64,000 bases of DNA from Sulfitobacter undariae (GTDB lineage Bacteria > Pseudomonadota > Alphaproteobacteria > Rhodobacterales > Rhodobacteraceae): the NCBI RefSeq assembly GCF_014196805.1, contig NZ_JACIEI010000007.1:88020-152019 (forward strand), written 5' to 3'. The first letter of the stretch is position 1; each line of letters opens with the position of its first letter. The notes beneath the pieces were generated by a model that saw nothing but the letters and a program-made list of their open reading frames with translations, searched no databases and was not told the DNA's origin. Below, piece after piece: positions 45,953 through 54,820 of this stretch. The position numbers were made by a program, and so were the translations under genes.

Positions 45953-46309
45953 TTATTCTGCGGCCAGTGCGGTCACTTCGATTTCGATCCTGAATTTAGG
46001 ATCAATCAACCCACATTCAATCATCGTCGCCGCTGGCGGGTTCTCGCCAAAGGCTTCCGACAGGATGGGATAGCAAGGTGCAAATTCGTTGCGATCTGGC
46101 AGCATGTAAGTCACGCGCACAACTTTGCTCATGTCCGTGCCTGCGTTTTCCAACGCCTCGCGGATGATGCGCAGGGCATCCCGGCATTGCGCGGTCACGT
46201 CATCGCCCTGCCCGCAAGTGCCAGCAACATGTACAAAGCCCCCCGCAACAACCGCACGGCAATAGCCCAGCTTCGCTTCGAACTCACCACCAGAAAAAAT
46301 ACGCTTCAT
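45953..46309 (-). CDS. RidA family protein
   Basis: A 118-residue RidA/YjgF protein: RIFSGGEFEAKLGYCRAVVA, HVAGTCGQGDDVTAQCRDAL and the C-terminal MIECGLIDPKFRIEIEVTA. Start 46309 has GGAAAG 7 nt before it. Canonical RidA enzymes hydrolyse reactive enamines or imines; the usual Arg that binds carboxylate is not in its standard context here, so a different subfamily role is likely. Confidence 0.9.
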   Translation of the reverse strand: MKRIFSGGEFEAKLGYCRAVVAGGFVHVAGTCGQGDDVTAQCRDALRIIREALENAGTDMSKVVRVTYMLPDRNEFAPCYPILSEAFGENPPAATMIECGLIDPKFRIEIEVTALAAE

Positions 46310-46327
46310 ATCATAACTTTCCAAGAG

Positions 46328-46354
46328 AAAGGGCAGACCACTGGCCTGCCCTTT
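46328..46354 (-). terminator. Terminator-like hairpin after clpX
   Basis: Perfect 9-bp arms AAAGGGCAG / CTGCCCTTT lie 22 nt after the clpX stop on the minus strand, ending in TTTCTCTT. It overlaps the leader of the RidA gene, separating the two transcripts. Confidence 0.7.
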
Positions 46355-46375
46355 ATTACGTTAACGTTGTTTAGT

Positions 46376-47641
46376 TCACCCCGCAGTGGCGGGTTCTTTT
46401 ACTGCGTCACTGTGGATCATCAACGGACTCGCATCCGATGTCACAGCTTCTTCGTTCACAACAACTTCTTTCACTGTATCCATACCGGGCAGCTCAAACA
46501 TAGTATCCAGCAGAATGTCCTCAAGGATCGAGCGCAGACCACGTGCGCCTGTTTTCCGCTCAATCGCGCGTTTGGCAATCGCTTGTAGCGCATCCTCGGT
46601 GAAGGTCAGCTGCGTGTCTTCCAACTCGAAAAGGCGCTGGTATTGCTTGACCAATGCGTTCTTGGGCTGGCTCAGGATGGTGACCAATGCGTCTTCGTCC
46701 AGATCCTCAAGCGTTGCAAGAACAGGCAAACGGCCCACAAACTCGGGGATCAGGCCGAATTTCAGCAGATCTTCTGGTTCCAACTCGGTGAAAATCTCAC
46801 CGATGCCGCGTGCGTCATTGTCACGCACATCCGCGCCAAAGCCCATAGCAGAGCCTTTGCCACGTGCAGCGATGATTTTATCCAGACCCGCAAAAGCACC
46901 ACCACAGATAAACAGGATATTTGTGGTGTCCACTTGCAGGAATTCCTGCTGCGGATGTTTACGGCCCCCTTGCGGAGGAACACTGGCAACCGTGCCTTCC
47001 ATCAGCTTCAGCAAAGCTTGCTGTACGCCCTCACCCGATACGTCACGGGTGATGGAAGGGTTTTCCGATTTACGTGTAATTTTATCTACTTCGTCGATAT
47101 AAACGATGCCGCGCTGTGCACGCTCAACATTATACTCCGAGCTTTGCAGCAGTTTGAGGATGATGTTTTCAACGTCTTCGCCCACGTAACCTGCTTCGGT
47201 CAGTGTGGTTGCATCGGCCATTGTAAACGGCACATCCAAAATCCGCGCCAGCGTTTGGGCCAGCAACGTCTTACCACAGCCCGTAGGACCGATCAGCATG
47301 ATGTTGGATTTTGCCAGTTCGATATCGCCGCCTTTTTGGGCGTGATTCAAGCGTTTGTAGTGGTTGTGCACCGCGACAGACAACACCCGTTTTGCCTTGG
47401 CCTGACCGATAACATAATCGTCCAAAACGCCTGCAATGTCTTTTGGTGTCGGCACGCCATCGGTTGCCTTCAGGCCGGATGCCTTTGTTTCTTCACGGAT
47501 AATATCCATGCACAGTTCGACGCATTCATCACAAATGAAAACGGTCGGGCCTGCGATCAGCTTGCGCACCTCATGCTGGCTTTTGCCGCAAAAGCTGCAA
47601 TATAGGGTGTTTTTGCTGTCGCCGCTGGTTGAATTGGCCAT
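46376..47641 (-). CDS. clpX: ATP-dependent Clp protease ATP-binding subunit ClpX
   Basis: A 421-residue AAA+ unfoldase. The zinc-binding domain has Cys pairs in [10 protein letters not shown] and [10 protein letters not shown]. Walker A is [16 protein letters not shown], the pore loop GYVGED, and Walker [12 protein letters not shown]. It feeds substrates to ClpP and controls the alphaproteobacterial cell cycle. Start 47641 has AAAGGG upstream. It is downstream of clpP on the same strand. Confidence 0.98.
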   Translation of the reverse strand: MANSTSGDSKNTLYCSFCGKSQHEVRKLIAGPTVFICDECVELCMDIIREETKASGLKATDGVPTPKDIAGVLDDYVIGQAKAKRVLSVAVHNHYKRLNHAQKGGDIELAKSNIMLIGPTGCGKTLLAQTLARILDVPFTMADATTLTEAGYVGEDVENIILKLLQSSEYNVERAQRGIVYIDEVDKITRKSENPSITRDVSGEGVQQALLKLMEGTVASVPPQGGRKHPQQEFLQVDTTNILFICGGAFAGLDKIIAARGKGSAMGFGADVRDNDARGIGEIFTELEPEDLLKFGLIPEFVGRLPVLATLEDLDEDALVTILSQPKNALVKQYQRLFELEDTQLTFTEDALQAIAKRAIERKTGARGLRSILEDILLDTMFELPGMDTVKEVVVNEEAVTSDASPLMIHSDAVKEPATAG

Positions 47642-47670
47642 CTGAGCCCTTTCAGGTCTAAAGCTTGGGG

Positions 47671-47693
47671 GTACCACCCCGAATGGGTGGTAC
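47671..47693 (-). other. Strong hairpin between clpP and clpX
   Basis: Perfect 9-bp arms GTACCACCC / GGGTGGTAC with a 5-nt loop, in the 128-bp spacer between clpP and clpX. There is no T-run. It may adjust the clpP:clpX expression ratio or protect the clpP mRNA end. Confidence 0.5.
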
Positions 47694-47769
47694 GAAACGA
47701 AATCGATGTAAGTCTAAGTCACGCACCAAGGTCCTGCAATCGCAAAACCAAGGCGCGTGCTATTGTTGT

Positions 47770-48420
47770 TCACTTGCCCTTTTTGGGCTTCTTCTCTTCT
47801 GCATCGTCGGATTTACCGCGATTTTCCACGATCTCGTCGATGTGACCCCATTCTTTGGCTTCTTCGGGTGTCATCCACGTATCACGGTCCATCGTTTTCT
47901 GAACGGTCTCATAATCCTGACCAGTGTGCTTGACATACAGCTTGTACATCCGCTCGCGGGTTTGTTCGATGTGGCGCGCTGAAATCAGGATATCCGATGC
48001 CATGCCCTGTGAGCCGCCGGAGGGTTGATGCACCATAACTTCGGAGTTTGGCAGCGCAAACCGCATGCCTTTCTCGCCGCCCACGGCAATAACAGACCCC
48101 ATAGAAGCCGCCATGCCACAGATCAATGTCGATACTTTGGGGCGAATATACTGCATCGTGTCATAGATCGACAGTCCCGCAGAAACTTCACCACCGGGCG
48201 AATTGATATACATGCTGATTTCTTTGGCAGGGTTTTCAGATTCGAGATGCAGCAACTGCGCCACGATAAGATGGCTCATCCCGCTGTGAATCGGTCCGTT
48301 AATGAAAATAATGCGTTCTTTCAGCAGACGCGAAAAAATATCATACGCACGTTCGCCACGGCTGGTCTGTTCCACAACCATGGGAACGAGGTTCATGTAC
48401 GTCTCTACGGGATCTTGCAT
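47770..48420 (-). CDS. clpP: ATP-dependent Clp protease proteolytic subunit ClpP
   Basis: A 216-residue serine peptidase. The catalytic Ser is in [15 protein letters not shown], His in [10 protein letters not shown] and Asp in [14 protein letters not shown]. It forms the 14-mer that degrades substrates given by ClpX or ClpA. Start 48420 ([18 protein letters not shown]) has GAAGG before it. It ends in a lysine-rich tail (EEKKPKKGK). Confidence 0.97.
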   Translation of the reverse strand: MQDPVETYMNLVPMVVEQTSRGERAYDIFSRLLKERIIFINGPIHSGMSHLIVAQLLHLESENPAKEISMYINSPGGEVSAGLSIYDTMQYIRPKVSTLICGMAASMGSVIAVGGEKGMRFALPNSEVMVHQPSGGSQGMASDILISARHIEQTRERMYKLYVKHTGQDYETVQKTMDRDTWMTPEEAKEWGHIDEIVENRGKSDDAEEKKPKKGK

Positions 48421-48849
48421 ATGCTCTGCCTTCAATAGGGTTGCGCAGGATTATACCTGCCCAAGCGTTTACACAAGATTAGTCGTGGCGAGGGTGAGCT
48501 TCAAGGGGGCTTTGGACAGATCGCGGCGACACTGCATACAATCGCCCGAACGCTACCTCCGCACGGCCATTAAATGCTAGTTTTCATAAAACCTTAACAT
48601 TTCCATCACCTTTTTGTAATCCACGCCGTCAAAGCTCGTGCCTAATTTCAATGCCCGGTGAAAATCGCAGAGGCGGGACAGACCTGCCCACCACTGCGAG
48701 GAATTATACACCAAGGCAGCACATGCGCTGCTGGGGCTATTTTTGATTAGGACGTTTCAAAACTTTCCATGGCCTCGCTGTTTAACAGCGGGGTCATTTA
48801 TTACATCCCGCCCCTCCCATGAAAGGGAAAAGCACTTAGCGCTGGTGAC
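48421..48849. other. Intergenic region between kynureninase gene and clpP
   Basis: About 430 bp with no credible gene. An imperfect palindrome CGCTGT-TTA-ACAGCG lies at about 48778-48792. The right-hand part follows kynU and the left-hand part holds the clpP promoter. Confidence 0.4.
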
Positions 48850-50040
48850 TCAGGTGACCTTTGAGCGGACCTTGTATTTGTCTTGGTCCCACAGATTATT
48901 GTTCATGACATCCGCGATGATCTTGACCGCGGCACTGATATCAGCAGCGTCCAGATACATCGGCGTAAAGCCAAACCGCATAATATCAGGTGCACGGAAA
49001 TCACCGATCACGCCACGCTCGATAATGGCCTGCATCGCGGCAAACCCCTCATGGAACTGCAACGACACCTGTGAGCCACGCACAGCGCTATCGCGCGGGC
49101 TGGCCAACGTAAGCTGCGGCACATCACGCTCGATCTCCGTAATGAACTGCTCTTGCAGCGCAACAGATTGCCTGCGCAGTTCTGCCATATCCACATCCGC
49201 CCACAGATCCATCGCGACTTCCAGCGCAGTCAACTGGATCACCGGCGGCGTGCCAACACGCATCCGCTCGATCCCTGCCCCGGCTTTATAGTTTAGATCA
49301 AAGGCAAAGGGCTGACGGTGCCCCAACCAACCGCTCAGCGCGGGTTTGATGGTATCGGCCAAATCAGGCCGCACATAGATGAATGCAGGCGCGCCCGGCC
49401 CGCCGTTGAGGTATTTATAGGTACAACCGATGGCGAATTCACAATTGGACCCCTCCAGATCAACCTCAATCGCGCCAGCAGAATGCGCCAAATCCCAAAG
49501 CATCACAGCCCCATGGCGATGCGCCAACTCGGTGATCGCGTTCATATCGTGTGTCCGGCCCGTGCGGTAATCCACCTGCGTCAGCATCACCACAGCAATG
49601 CTGTCATCCACCGCATCCACAACCTCTTCGGGGGCCACGGTGCGCAGCTCATAGCCTTGCTCCATCAATCCGACCAAGCCTTCGGCCATATAGAGATCAG
49701 ACGGGAAATTCCCCGTGTCGCTGAGGATCACACGGCGTTCGGGGTTCATCTTAATCGCCGCCGCCAAGGCTTGGAAAACTTTGAGCGAGAGCGTATCGCC
49801 CATCACAACCGACCCTTCAGCCGCGCCAATGATCCGCGCCACCTGCGCGCCAACGCGCATCGGTTGATCCATCCACCCCGCAAAATTCCATCCACGGATC
49901 AACATCTCACCCCATTCATCAGTCAGCATGCTTTGCACACGTGCAGCCACCGCTTTGGGCATCGGCCCCAGCGAGTTACCATCCAGATAGATCACACCTT
50001 CGGGTATGATAAACGCCTCTTTTTTCAAAATGTTAGACAT
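48850..50040 (-). CDS. kynU: Kynureninase
   Basis: A 396-residue PLP enzyme. Lys209 in GCTYKYLNGGPGAPAFIY is the PLP lysine, LWDLAHSAGAIEVDL holds the PLP-binding Asp, and GNSLGPMPKAV lies near the N-terminus. It cleaves kynurenine to anthranilate and alanine. Start 50040 overlaps the kynA stop (TAATG), so they are coupled. With kynA this converts tryptophan to anthranilate; a kynurenine formamidase gene is not seen here. Confidence 0.95.
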   Translation of the reverse strand: MSNILKKEAFIIPEGVIYLDGNSLGPMPKAVAARVQSMLTDEWGEMLIRGWNFAGWMDQPMRVGAQVARIIGAAEGSVVMGDTLSLKVFQALAAAIKMNPERRVILSDTGNFPSDLYMAEGLVGLMEQGYELRTVAPEEVVDAVDDSIAVVMLTQVDYRTGRTHDMNAITELAHRHGAVMLWDLAHSAGAIEVDLEGSNCEFAIGCTYKYLNGGPGAPAFIYVRPDLADTIKPALSGWLGHRQPFAFDLNYKAGAGIERMRVGTPPVIQLTALEVAMDLWADVDMAELRRQSVALQEQFITEIERDVPQLTLASPRDSAVRGSQVSLQFHEGFAAMQAIIERGVIGDFRAPDIMRFGFTPMYLDAADISAAVKIIADVMNNNLWDQDKYKVRSKVT

Positions 50041-50870
50041 TACAGGGCTCCTCTCACATTCCATAATTCGGGAAACAACTCGACTTCGAGCATTTTACGC
50101 AAATAGGCGACACCAGCCGTACCCCCCGTGCCCCGCTTAAAACCGATAATCCGCTCAACTGTGGTCACATGGTTAAACCGCCAACGCCGGAAATAATCCT
50201 CAAGGTCCACCAGCTTTTCGGCCAGCTCATACAGCCCCCAATGCGCTTTCGGGTCTTCATAAACCCGCTGCCAAAGGTCTTGCACAGCGCCATTTGCGGC
50301 CCAATCCGTTTGCCCCGGATCGCCTGCCAGCGGCGTATGCCCAAATTCCGTGCACAAGAGCGAAATCGCCACTTGATACAGGCTCGGCTGCGCCAATTCA
50401 GCTTCCAGCCGCTCAAACGCTTCGGCGTTATGTTTGTGCAGCTTCATCAACGCCTCATTGCGATTCCCCAAAAGGAACTCAACTAAACGGTACTGGTGCG
50501 ACTGAAATCCTGAAGAATTGCCCAAGCTGGGTCGGAAAGCGGTATATTCGCTGGGCGTCATGGTACGCAAAACATCCCACGCGGAATTCAGCTGCTCGAA
50601 TATCCGTGACACGCGCGACAACATCTTGAACGCGGTTGACAAATTCCCCGTCAGCAACGCCTGACGTGCGGCCTCCAGCTCATGTATAGCAAGGCGCATC
50701 CACAGCTCGGACGTCTGGTGCTGGATGATAAACAGCATCTCGTCATGGGCATCGGACAAGGGATGCTGTGCCTTTAAGATCGGTTCAAGGCCAAGGTAGT
50801 CCGTATAGGACATATCCTCGGCAAAATCCATTTTTGCGCCTTTGGAAGCGGCTTCAAAATCACTCATCAT
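50040..50870 (-). CDS. kynA: Tryptophan 2,3-dioxygenase
   Basis: A 276-residue haem dioxygenase: [40 protein letters not shown] and [20 protein letters not shown], including the haem and substrate histidines. It opens the indole ring of tryptophan to N-formylkynurenine. It lies before kynU in one operon. Confidence 0.96.
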   Translation of the reverse strand: MMSDFEAASKGAKMDFAEDMSYTDYLGLEPILKAQHPLSDAHDEMLFIIQHQTSELWMRLAIHELEAARQALLTGNLSTAFKMLSRVSRIFEQLNSAWDVLRTMTPSEYTAFRPSLGNSSGFQSHQYRLVEFLLGNRNEALMKLHKHNAEAFERLEAELAQPSLYQVAISLLCTEFGHTPLAGDPGQTDWAANGAVQDLWQRVYEDPKAHWGLYELAEKLVDLEDYFRRWRFNHVTTVERIIGFKRGTGGTAGVAYLRKMLEVELFPELWNVRGAL

Positions 50871-50957
50871 GCGACCCTTTTGCTGACTGATGGCGCACCC
50901 CTAGCACACCACCCCCTGCAAGGCCAAGATATGCTGTACGCATACAACACTAGTCAT

Positions 50958-51833
50958 TCAGGGCATCAAAACCCGCACACCAGGAATCATTGCGATTCTC
51001 TGCAAATCCTCATCGTAGGTTTCGGTCATGTCCTCTACGACTTCCTCAGTCCACCCCGGCATATCAAGCTCTTCTTCAAGCTCCTCATCGATCCCGTATT
51101 TTGTCAAAAAGGCAGAAATAGCGCGACGCTTCTGGCTTTCGGTCAAATCCGGCTGTGTTTTCAGATATGCGCGAAACCGCTTCATACCCTCGACACTCAT
51201 GATCGAGTTGAGCAGGTCAAACGCGCCAGTGATCTTCTCATCGTCAGCCAAGCCCGCCATTTGCTTGATAATATGAGCCCAGATCAAAGGCGCATCCTCA
51301 CTGCACCAAACAGTAATGGGTACATTCGGCACAGCCTCACGTAGCTTGGCTATCATATCCGACCAAAGCATATCACGCGGGTCTTCTTCCCCAAAGAAAG
51401 CAGCAAGGTTTTGATTGTCGGACTTACTATACAACACTGGCAGCAAAGCAGCGGGATTGCGAATGGCCATATAGATTTCAATATCGTCAGGTTCAAATAT
51501 CTGCACCATCCGCGCCATTCGCACCGGCCCCGCAGGATAGAACACTCCTCCCTCTACTGCCGTTTTGGGAGTTCGGAAGAAATTGGGATCAGAAAGGATC
51601 ACACGGTCTGCCTCTACGTCATCCATAAAAGCATCAACTAGCACTTCACGTGCCATCTCAGATGCAGGAGCGGTTGCCATCGCGTTAAGCGTTTCGCGCA
51701 AAATACCACGATACCGACCATGGCCCGGAACCATCACCCCTCTCGCCGCAAACTCCTCTGCATTTCGTAAAAGACACTTCATCAGCCGGTCTTCTTCCGT
51801 AAAATGCACACCCACATGTAGGACCAGTTTCAT
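50958..51833 (-). CDS. Unknown protein with degenerate sulfotransferase-like N-terminus
   Basis: A 291-residue protein starting MKLVLHVGVHFTEEDRLMKC. The first strand and loop resemble the HxGxHKTGTT phosphosulfate loop of bacterial sulfotransferases, but the glycine and threonines are lost. The middle has MVQIFEPDDIEIYMAIRNPA (as in sulfotransferase PSB loops), and the C-terminal half is acidic with RAYLKTQPDLTESQKRRAIS. It is probably a member of the family that no longer binds PAPS or binds it differently. The start is uncertain: an upstream frame reaches 51893. Confidence 0.65.
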   Translation of the reverse strand: MKLVLHVGVHFTEEDRLMKCLLRNAEEFAARGVMVPGHGRYRGILRETLNAMATAPASEMAREVLVDAFMDDVEADRVILSDPNFFRTPKTAVEGGVFYPAGPVRMARMVQIFEPDDIEIYMAIRNPAALLPVLYSKSDNQNLAAFFGEEDPRDMLWSDMIAKLREAVPNVPITVWCSEDAPLIWAHIIKQMAGLADDEKITGAFDLLNSIMSVEGMKRFRAYLKTQPDLTESQKRRAISAFLTKYGIDEELEEELDMPGWTEEVVEDMTETYDEDLQRIAMIPGVRVLMP

Positions 51834-51954
51834 CACTCTACCGCCATTTGTTTCCATTTCTGTATAACGCTCAGGGGGCGCTGTGTAAAACATGCAAAAG
51901 AATGATAATTTCCTCTTGCGCCATCTGAATATTGGCTTTAGAGACGCCCGCAGT

Positions 51955-52030
51955 GCCCCTATAGCTCAGCTGGTAGAGCAATTGATTTGTAATCAATAGG
52001 TCCGCGGTTCGAGTCCGTGTGGGGGCACCA
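51955..52030 (+). tRNA. tRNA-Thr (anticodon TGT)
   Basis: A 76-nt cloverleaf. Acceptor GCCCCTA pairs with TGGGGGC and is followed by ACCA (CCA encoded). The D arm has GCTCAGCTGGTAGAGC. The anticodon stem ATTGA / TCAAT encloses TTTGTAA, giving anticodon TGT. The T arm has GGTTCGAGTCC. Its 3' end is the likely attachment site of the island that follows. Confidence 0.97.
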
Positions 52031-52130
52031 TTTCAACATCCAGATTTATCCAAAGACATCCGATAAGACCTTTGTTATATAGGTTTCATCAAGGTCGTTC
52101 GTCCGATGCTGCTTTATGACATCCAGCACC

Positions 52131-52192
52131 GTACCCCCTGATTGGGGGTATATTTGGGGGTACGATAGAATCTGAAAAAAGAGCGTACCCCC
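52131..52192. promoter_or_regulatory. Repeated GTACCCCC boxes before the integrase
   Basis: GTACCCCC (52131-52138), GGGGGTAT (52144-52151), GGGGGTAC (52156-52163) and GTACCCCC (52185-52192) form a cluster of direct and inverted copies that ends 3 nt before the integrase start codon. This suggests operator or recombinase arm sites that could control integrase expression. Confidence 0.55.
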
Positions 52193-52195
52193 ACT

Positions 52196-53386
52196 ATGCC
52201 TTTAAGCGACATCAAGATCAGAAACCTGAAAACAGAAGCAAAGCCCTACAAGGTCGCCGATTTTGAAGGCCTCTTCATTCTTGTCAAAACAAGCGGTTCC
52301 AAGTCTTGGCGCTTCAAGTACCGCTTGGGTGGCAAGGAGAAATTGTTCGTTATTGGTGACTACCCCGCTCATAGCCTAGCACAGGCCCGCAAAGCGCGTG
52401 ACGCAGCCAAAGCACTTTTAGCGCAAGGCATCGACCCCAATGAAGCCAAGCAGGAAGATAAACGGATTCTGGAAGCCGCCAAAGGTGAGACATTCATCAA
52501 GCTAGGGCAGGCTTTTCTTGCCAAGCAACACAAAGAAGGAAAGTCCAAAGCAACTTTGGACAAGACAGAGTATCACCTTAAACTCGCGAACCAAGACTTC
52601 GGGCAAAAGCCGATCACCGAAATTACTGCCCCTATGATTCTGAAAACCCTTCGCAAAGTGGAAGCCAAGGGCAACTACGAGACTGCGCACCGATTGCGCG
52701 CTCGTATTGGTTCCATATTTAGGTACGCGGTTGCTAGTGGAGTAGCCGAGATTGACCCAACCTACGCCCTACGGGACGCATTGATCCGCCCTACCCGTGT
52801 TCACCGCGCAGCCATCACGGACCCAAAGGCGCTGGGCCAGCTGATGCGTGAGATCGCACAGTTTGATGGGCAAGCCACCACCCGCATCGGTTTGCAGCTA
52901 CTGGCAATGCTCGCCCAGCGCCCCGGAGAGATACGTAGTGCTAAATGGGCGGAAATCGACTTTGCCAACAAAATATGGGCAATCCCTGCCGAAAAGATGA
53001 AGATGCGTCGCGATCACCTTGTTCCCCTGCCCGACCAAGCTATGATGTTGTTAGATGAGTTGCGCAGAATGAATGGCAACGGTGAGTACCTTTTCCCTTC
53101 ATTGCGCACGTGGAAACGGCCAATGTCGGAGAATACCCTCAACGCCGCATTGCGCAGAATGGGTTATGCTGGCGACGAGATGACAGCACACGGATTTAGA
53201 GCAAGTTTTTCAACTCTGGCAAATGAAAGCGGCCTTTGGCACGCTGACGCAATTGAGCGTGCATTAGCCCATGTAGAGAAGAACGAGGTTCGTCGGGCAT
53301 ACGCACGGGGGGAGCATTGGGATGAACGCGTTCGCCTCGCAAATTGGTGGGCTGACTACATTGACGAAATTAGGACGCAAACATGA
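52196..53386 (+). CDS. P4-type tyrosine integrase of a tRNA-Thr island
   Basis: A 396-residue tyrosine recombinase. The N-terminal DUF4102 arm-binding domain has KVADFEGLFILVKTSGSKSW. The core-binding domain lies in the middle. Catalytic residues: Arg242 (QRPGEIR), His332-x-x-Arg335 (AHGFRAS), His359 (LAHVEK) and Tyr369 (RRAYARG). The gene reads away from the 3' end of the tRNA-Thr, the usual arrangement for an island integrated there. Its stop overlaps the next gene by ATGA. Confidence 0.95.
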   Translation: MPLSDIKIRNLKTEAKPYKVADFEGLFILVKTSGSKSWRFKYRLGGKEKLFVIGDYPAHSLAQARKARDAAKALLAQGIDPNEAKQEDKRILEAAKGETFIKLGQAFLAKQHKEGKSKATLDKTEYHLKLANQDFGQKPITEITAPMILKTLRKVEAKGNYETAHRLRARIGSIFRYAVASGVAEIDPTYALRDALIRPTRVHRAAITDPKALGQLMREIAQFDGQATTRIGLQLLAMLAQRPGEIRSAKWAEIDFANKIWAIPAEKMKMRRDHLVPLPDQAMMLLDELRRMNGNGEYLFPSLRTWKRPMSENTLNAALRRMGYAGDEMTAHGFRASFSTLANESGLWHADAIERALAHVEKNEVRRAYARGEHWDERVRLANWWADYIDEIRTQT

Positions 53387-54312
53387 CGACCCCAAACACC
53401 AAGGCAATCTTGATGAAAGAGATCGTAGATGATGCTTTAGGCGATATAGCCGACTGGAAGAAGCCAAAGTCGGAAAAGTCGATTGGCCCTCAGTTCCCAA
53501 AACTTGCAGACGCGTTTCACGCAGACATCCAAGCCATAAAACAAGAGCTTTATGTAATGCTGGAACCTTGGCCAGCAGAAGAGCTGAGCAAGCGCTTTCA
53601 AGAAAAAAGCTACAATGGTCAAAGGCTGCTTCGTGACCCAGAGGGCACTAGCTTTGAGGCAGTTAATAAAATCCGGATGCTTAAAGCAAGAGAGCCAGCA
53701 TGGTTCATATCAGGCTGGCATGTCAAAGCGGTGGAAATTGATGCCTCCCATTGGAGAGCGTTTACAGGTTGCAACTTGCCTGAACTGACACTCCTAAGCG
53801 TTGGGATTGATCCACGAAAAGTAAACTTTGATGCACTTTTCAAGAGGTACGGACATACAACCCCTCAAGACCAGATGCTCCAATTTATCGAAGATCAGTA
53901 TGAAGCGATTGCCAATGGCCTAGGCGTTGATCCCGATGATGAGGAGAGAAAACACGATTTGCTTACATTCTATACATGGGTGAAGCAGGTTAAGTTCAAA
54001 ATTGATGCGAGATTTCGCGCCTTACTTCGAGACAAGTTTTCGGACGAACCGGATATAGCCCCCCCAACAATCCCCATGGTCACTGTTCGAAACAACACAC
54101 CCCTGCACAAAAGCACCTATAAGCACCATGCAATTCTAATCTACTCAATGGCCGTGGAGAAATATGGCCTAAAAGGCCTGCCCGATGTCGGACGCGTTGC
54201 GAAGAAAATCCAGCATGACGCGGAGCTTCAAGGCCACCGCCCAGCGATACGCCCGATCAAGTTACTTTTAACAAAGGGAATTGAGTTATCCGCACCCCAT
54301 GACGAGCACTAA
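53383..54312 (+). CDS. Unknown island protein coupled to integrase
   Basis: A 309-residue hydrophilic protein that I do not recognise. Blocks include FISGWHVKAVEIDASHWRAF and LTLLSVGIDPRKVNFDALFK, and the C-terminal region with YGLKGLPDVGRVAKKIQHDA. The start overlaps the integrase stop by ATGA, implying coupled synthesis. Its last 78 codons, with the following AlpA gene, occur again at 62.2 kb. The C-terminal basic region might bind nucleic acid; no function is assigned. Confidence 0.75.
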   Translation: MTTPNTKAILMKEIVDDALGDIADWKKPKSEKSIGPQFPKLADAFHADIQAIKQELYVMLEPWPAEELSKRFQEKSYNGQRLLRDPEGTSFEAVNKIRMLKAREPAWFISGWHVKAVEIDASHWRAFTGCNLPELTLLSVGIDPRKVNFDALFKRYGHTTPQDQMLQFIEDQYEAIANGLGVDPDDEERKHDLLTFYTWVKQVKFKIDARFRALLRDKFSDEPDIAPPTIPMVTVRNNTPLHKSTYKHHAILIYSMAVEKYGLKGLPDVGRVAKKIQHDAELQGHRPAIRPIKLLLTKGIELSAPHDEH

Positions 54313-54620
54313 ATTTACCGAAAAGAACTCAAATCCCCACTTATCGTTTAAATACAAAGGGAGAATATTCAGCTTTTGAATACCCCGAATGATAAACGAC
54401 GCAGGCAAACTTGATCATACCTTAGCAAACGAAGATGTATCATGTTGAGCTACGCACCATTTCCACAAGACGATTTCGTCCGTCTATCTCAAATACTCGC
54501 CCCTACAGGCCCAATTCCCGTCTCAAAATCCACGTGGTGGCAGGGCGTAAAAGATGGGCGCGTCCCACAGCCCCAGAAACTTGGCCCGCGCACTACAGTT
54601 TGGAAGGCGGAAGACATCCG
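54055..54620 (+). repeat. Left copy of the long direct repeat
   Basis: From 54079 to 54620 this matches 62211-62752 without gaps, with about 14 mismatches in 542 bp. A looser match extends back to about 54055 through a C-rich tract. It covers the end of the unknown gene, the AlpA promoter and most of AlpA. Confidence 0.93.
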
Positions 54621-54651
54621 GTCATTGTTCGAGGCTCACTCCCATGAGTAA
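54442..54651 (+). CDS. AlpA-type phage/island regulator, copy 1
   Basis: A 69-residue AlpA-family protein: FVRLSQILAPTGPIPVSKST, then WWQGVKDGRVPQPQKLGPRT and the terminal WKAEDIRSLFE. It is a winged or MerR-like HTH DNA-binding protein; relatives act as excisionase or regulators of island integrases. Copy 2 at 62.6 kb differs in a few residues and in its last ten. It overlaps the next small HTH gene by 8 nt. Confidence 0.88.
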   Translation: MLSYAPFPQDDFVRLSQILAPTGPIPVSKSTWWQGVKDGRVPQPQKLGPRTTVWKAEDIRSLFEAHSHE

Positions 54652-54820
54652 GCGCGCGGACCCTATGGCCGTGAAAGCGGCCCTCACCTACGAGATAAAG
54701 GACGCAGCCAAAACGCTAGGCGTTTCTGTATCGACCATCTGCAACTGGATTAAAGACGGTTTGCCTGTAATGGCATCGCAGAAACCGTTTCTAATTTCGG
54801 GCGCGGAGCTGCGCGCCTAG
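54644..54820 (+). CDS. Truncated HTH protein (N-terminus of a recombinase-fusion type)
   Basis: A 58-residue HTH: TYEIKDAAKTLGVSVSTICN, then WIKDGLPVMASQKPFLISGA and the end ELRA. It aligns with the first 58 residues of the large fusion at 62.8 kb (YSIQDLERIYSVSANTVTNW), where a Cys-rich segment and a recombinase domain follow. Here the frame stops where the fusion continues, at a CTAG shared with the convergent LysR stop. I read it as the 5' remnant of a longer gene cut by arrival of the metabolic cassette, although a natural short excisionase is possible. Confidence 0.6.
   Translation: MSKRADPMAVKAALTYEIKDAAKTLGVSVSTICNWIKDGLPVMASQKPFLISGAELRA

Noticed and set aside
46643..47605. Open 320-codon frame opposite clpX
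   Set aside because: Antisense shadow of a strongly conserved gene; composition is what reversed clpX codons give.
48743..49291. 182-codon plus-strand frame over the kynU end
   Set aside because: Mostly antisense to kynU; Ser/Arg-rich shadow composition.
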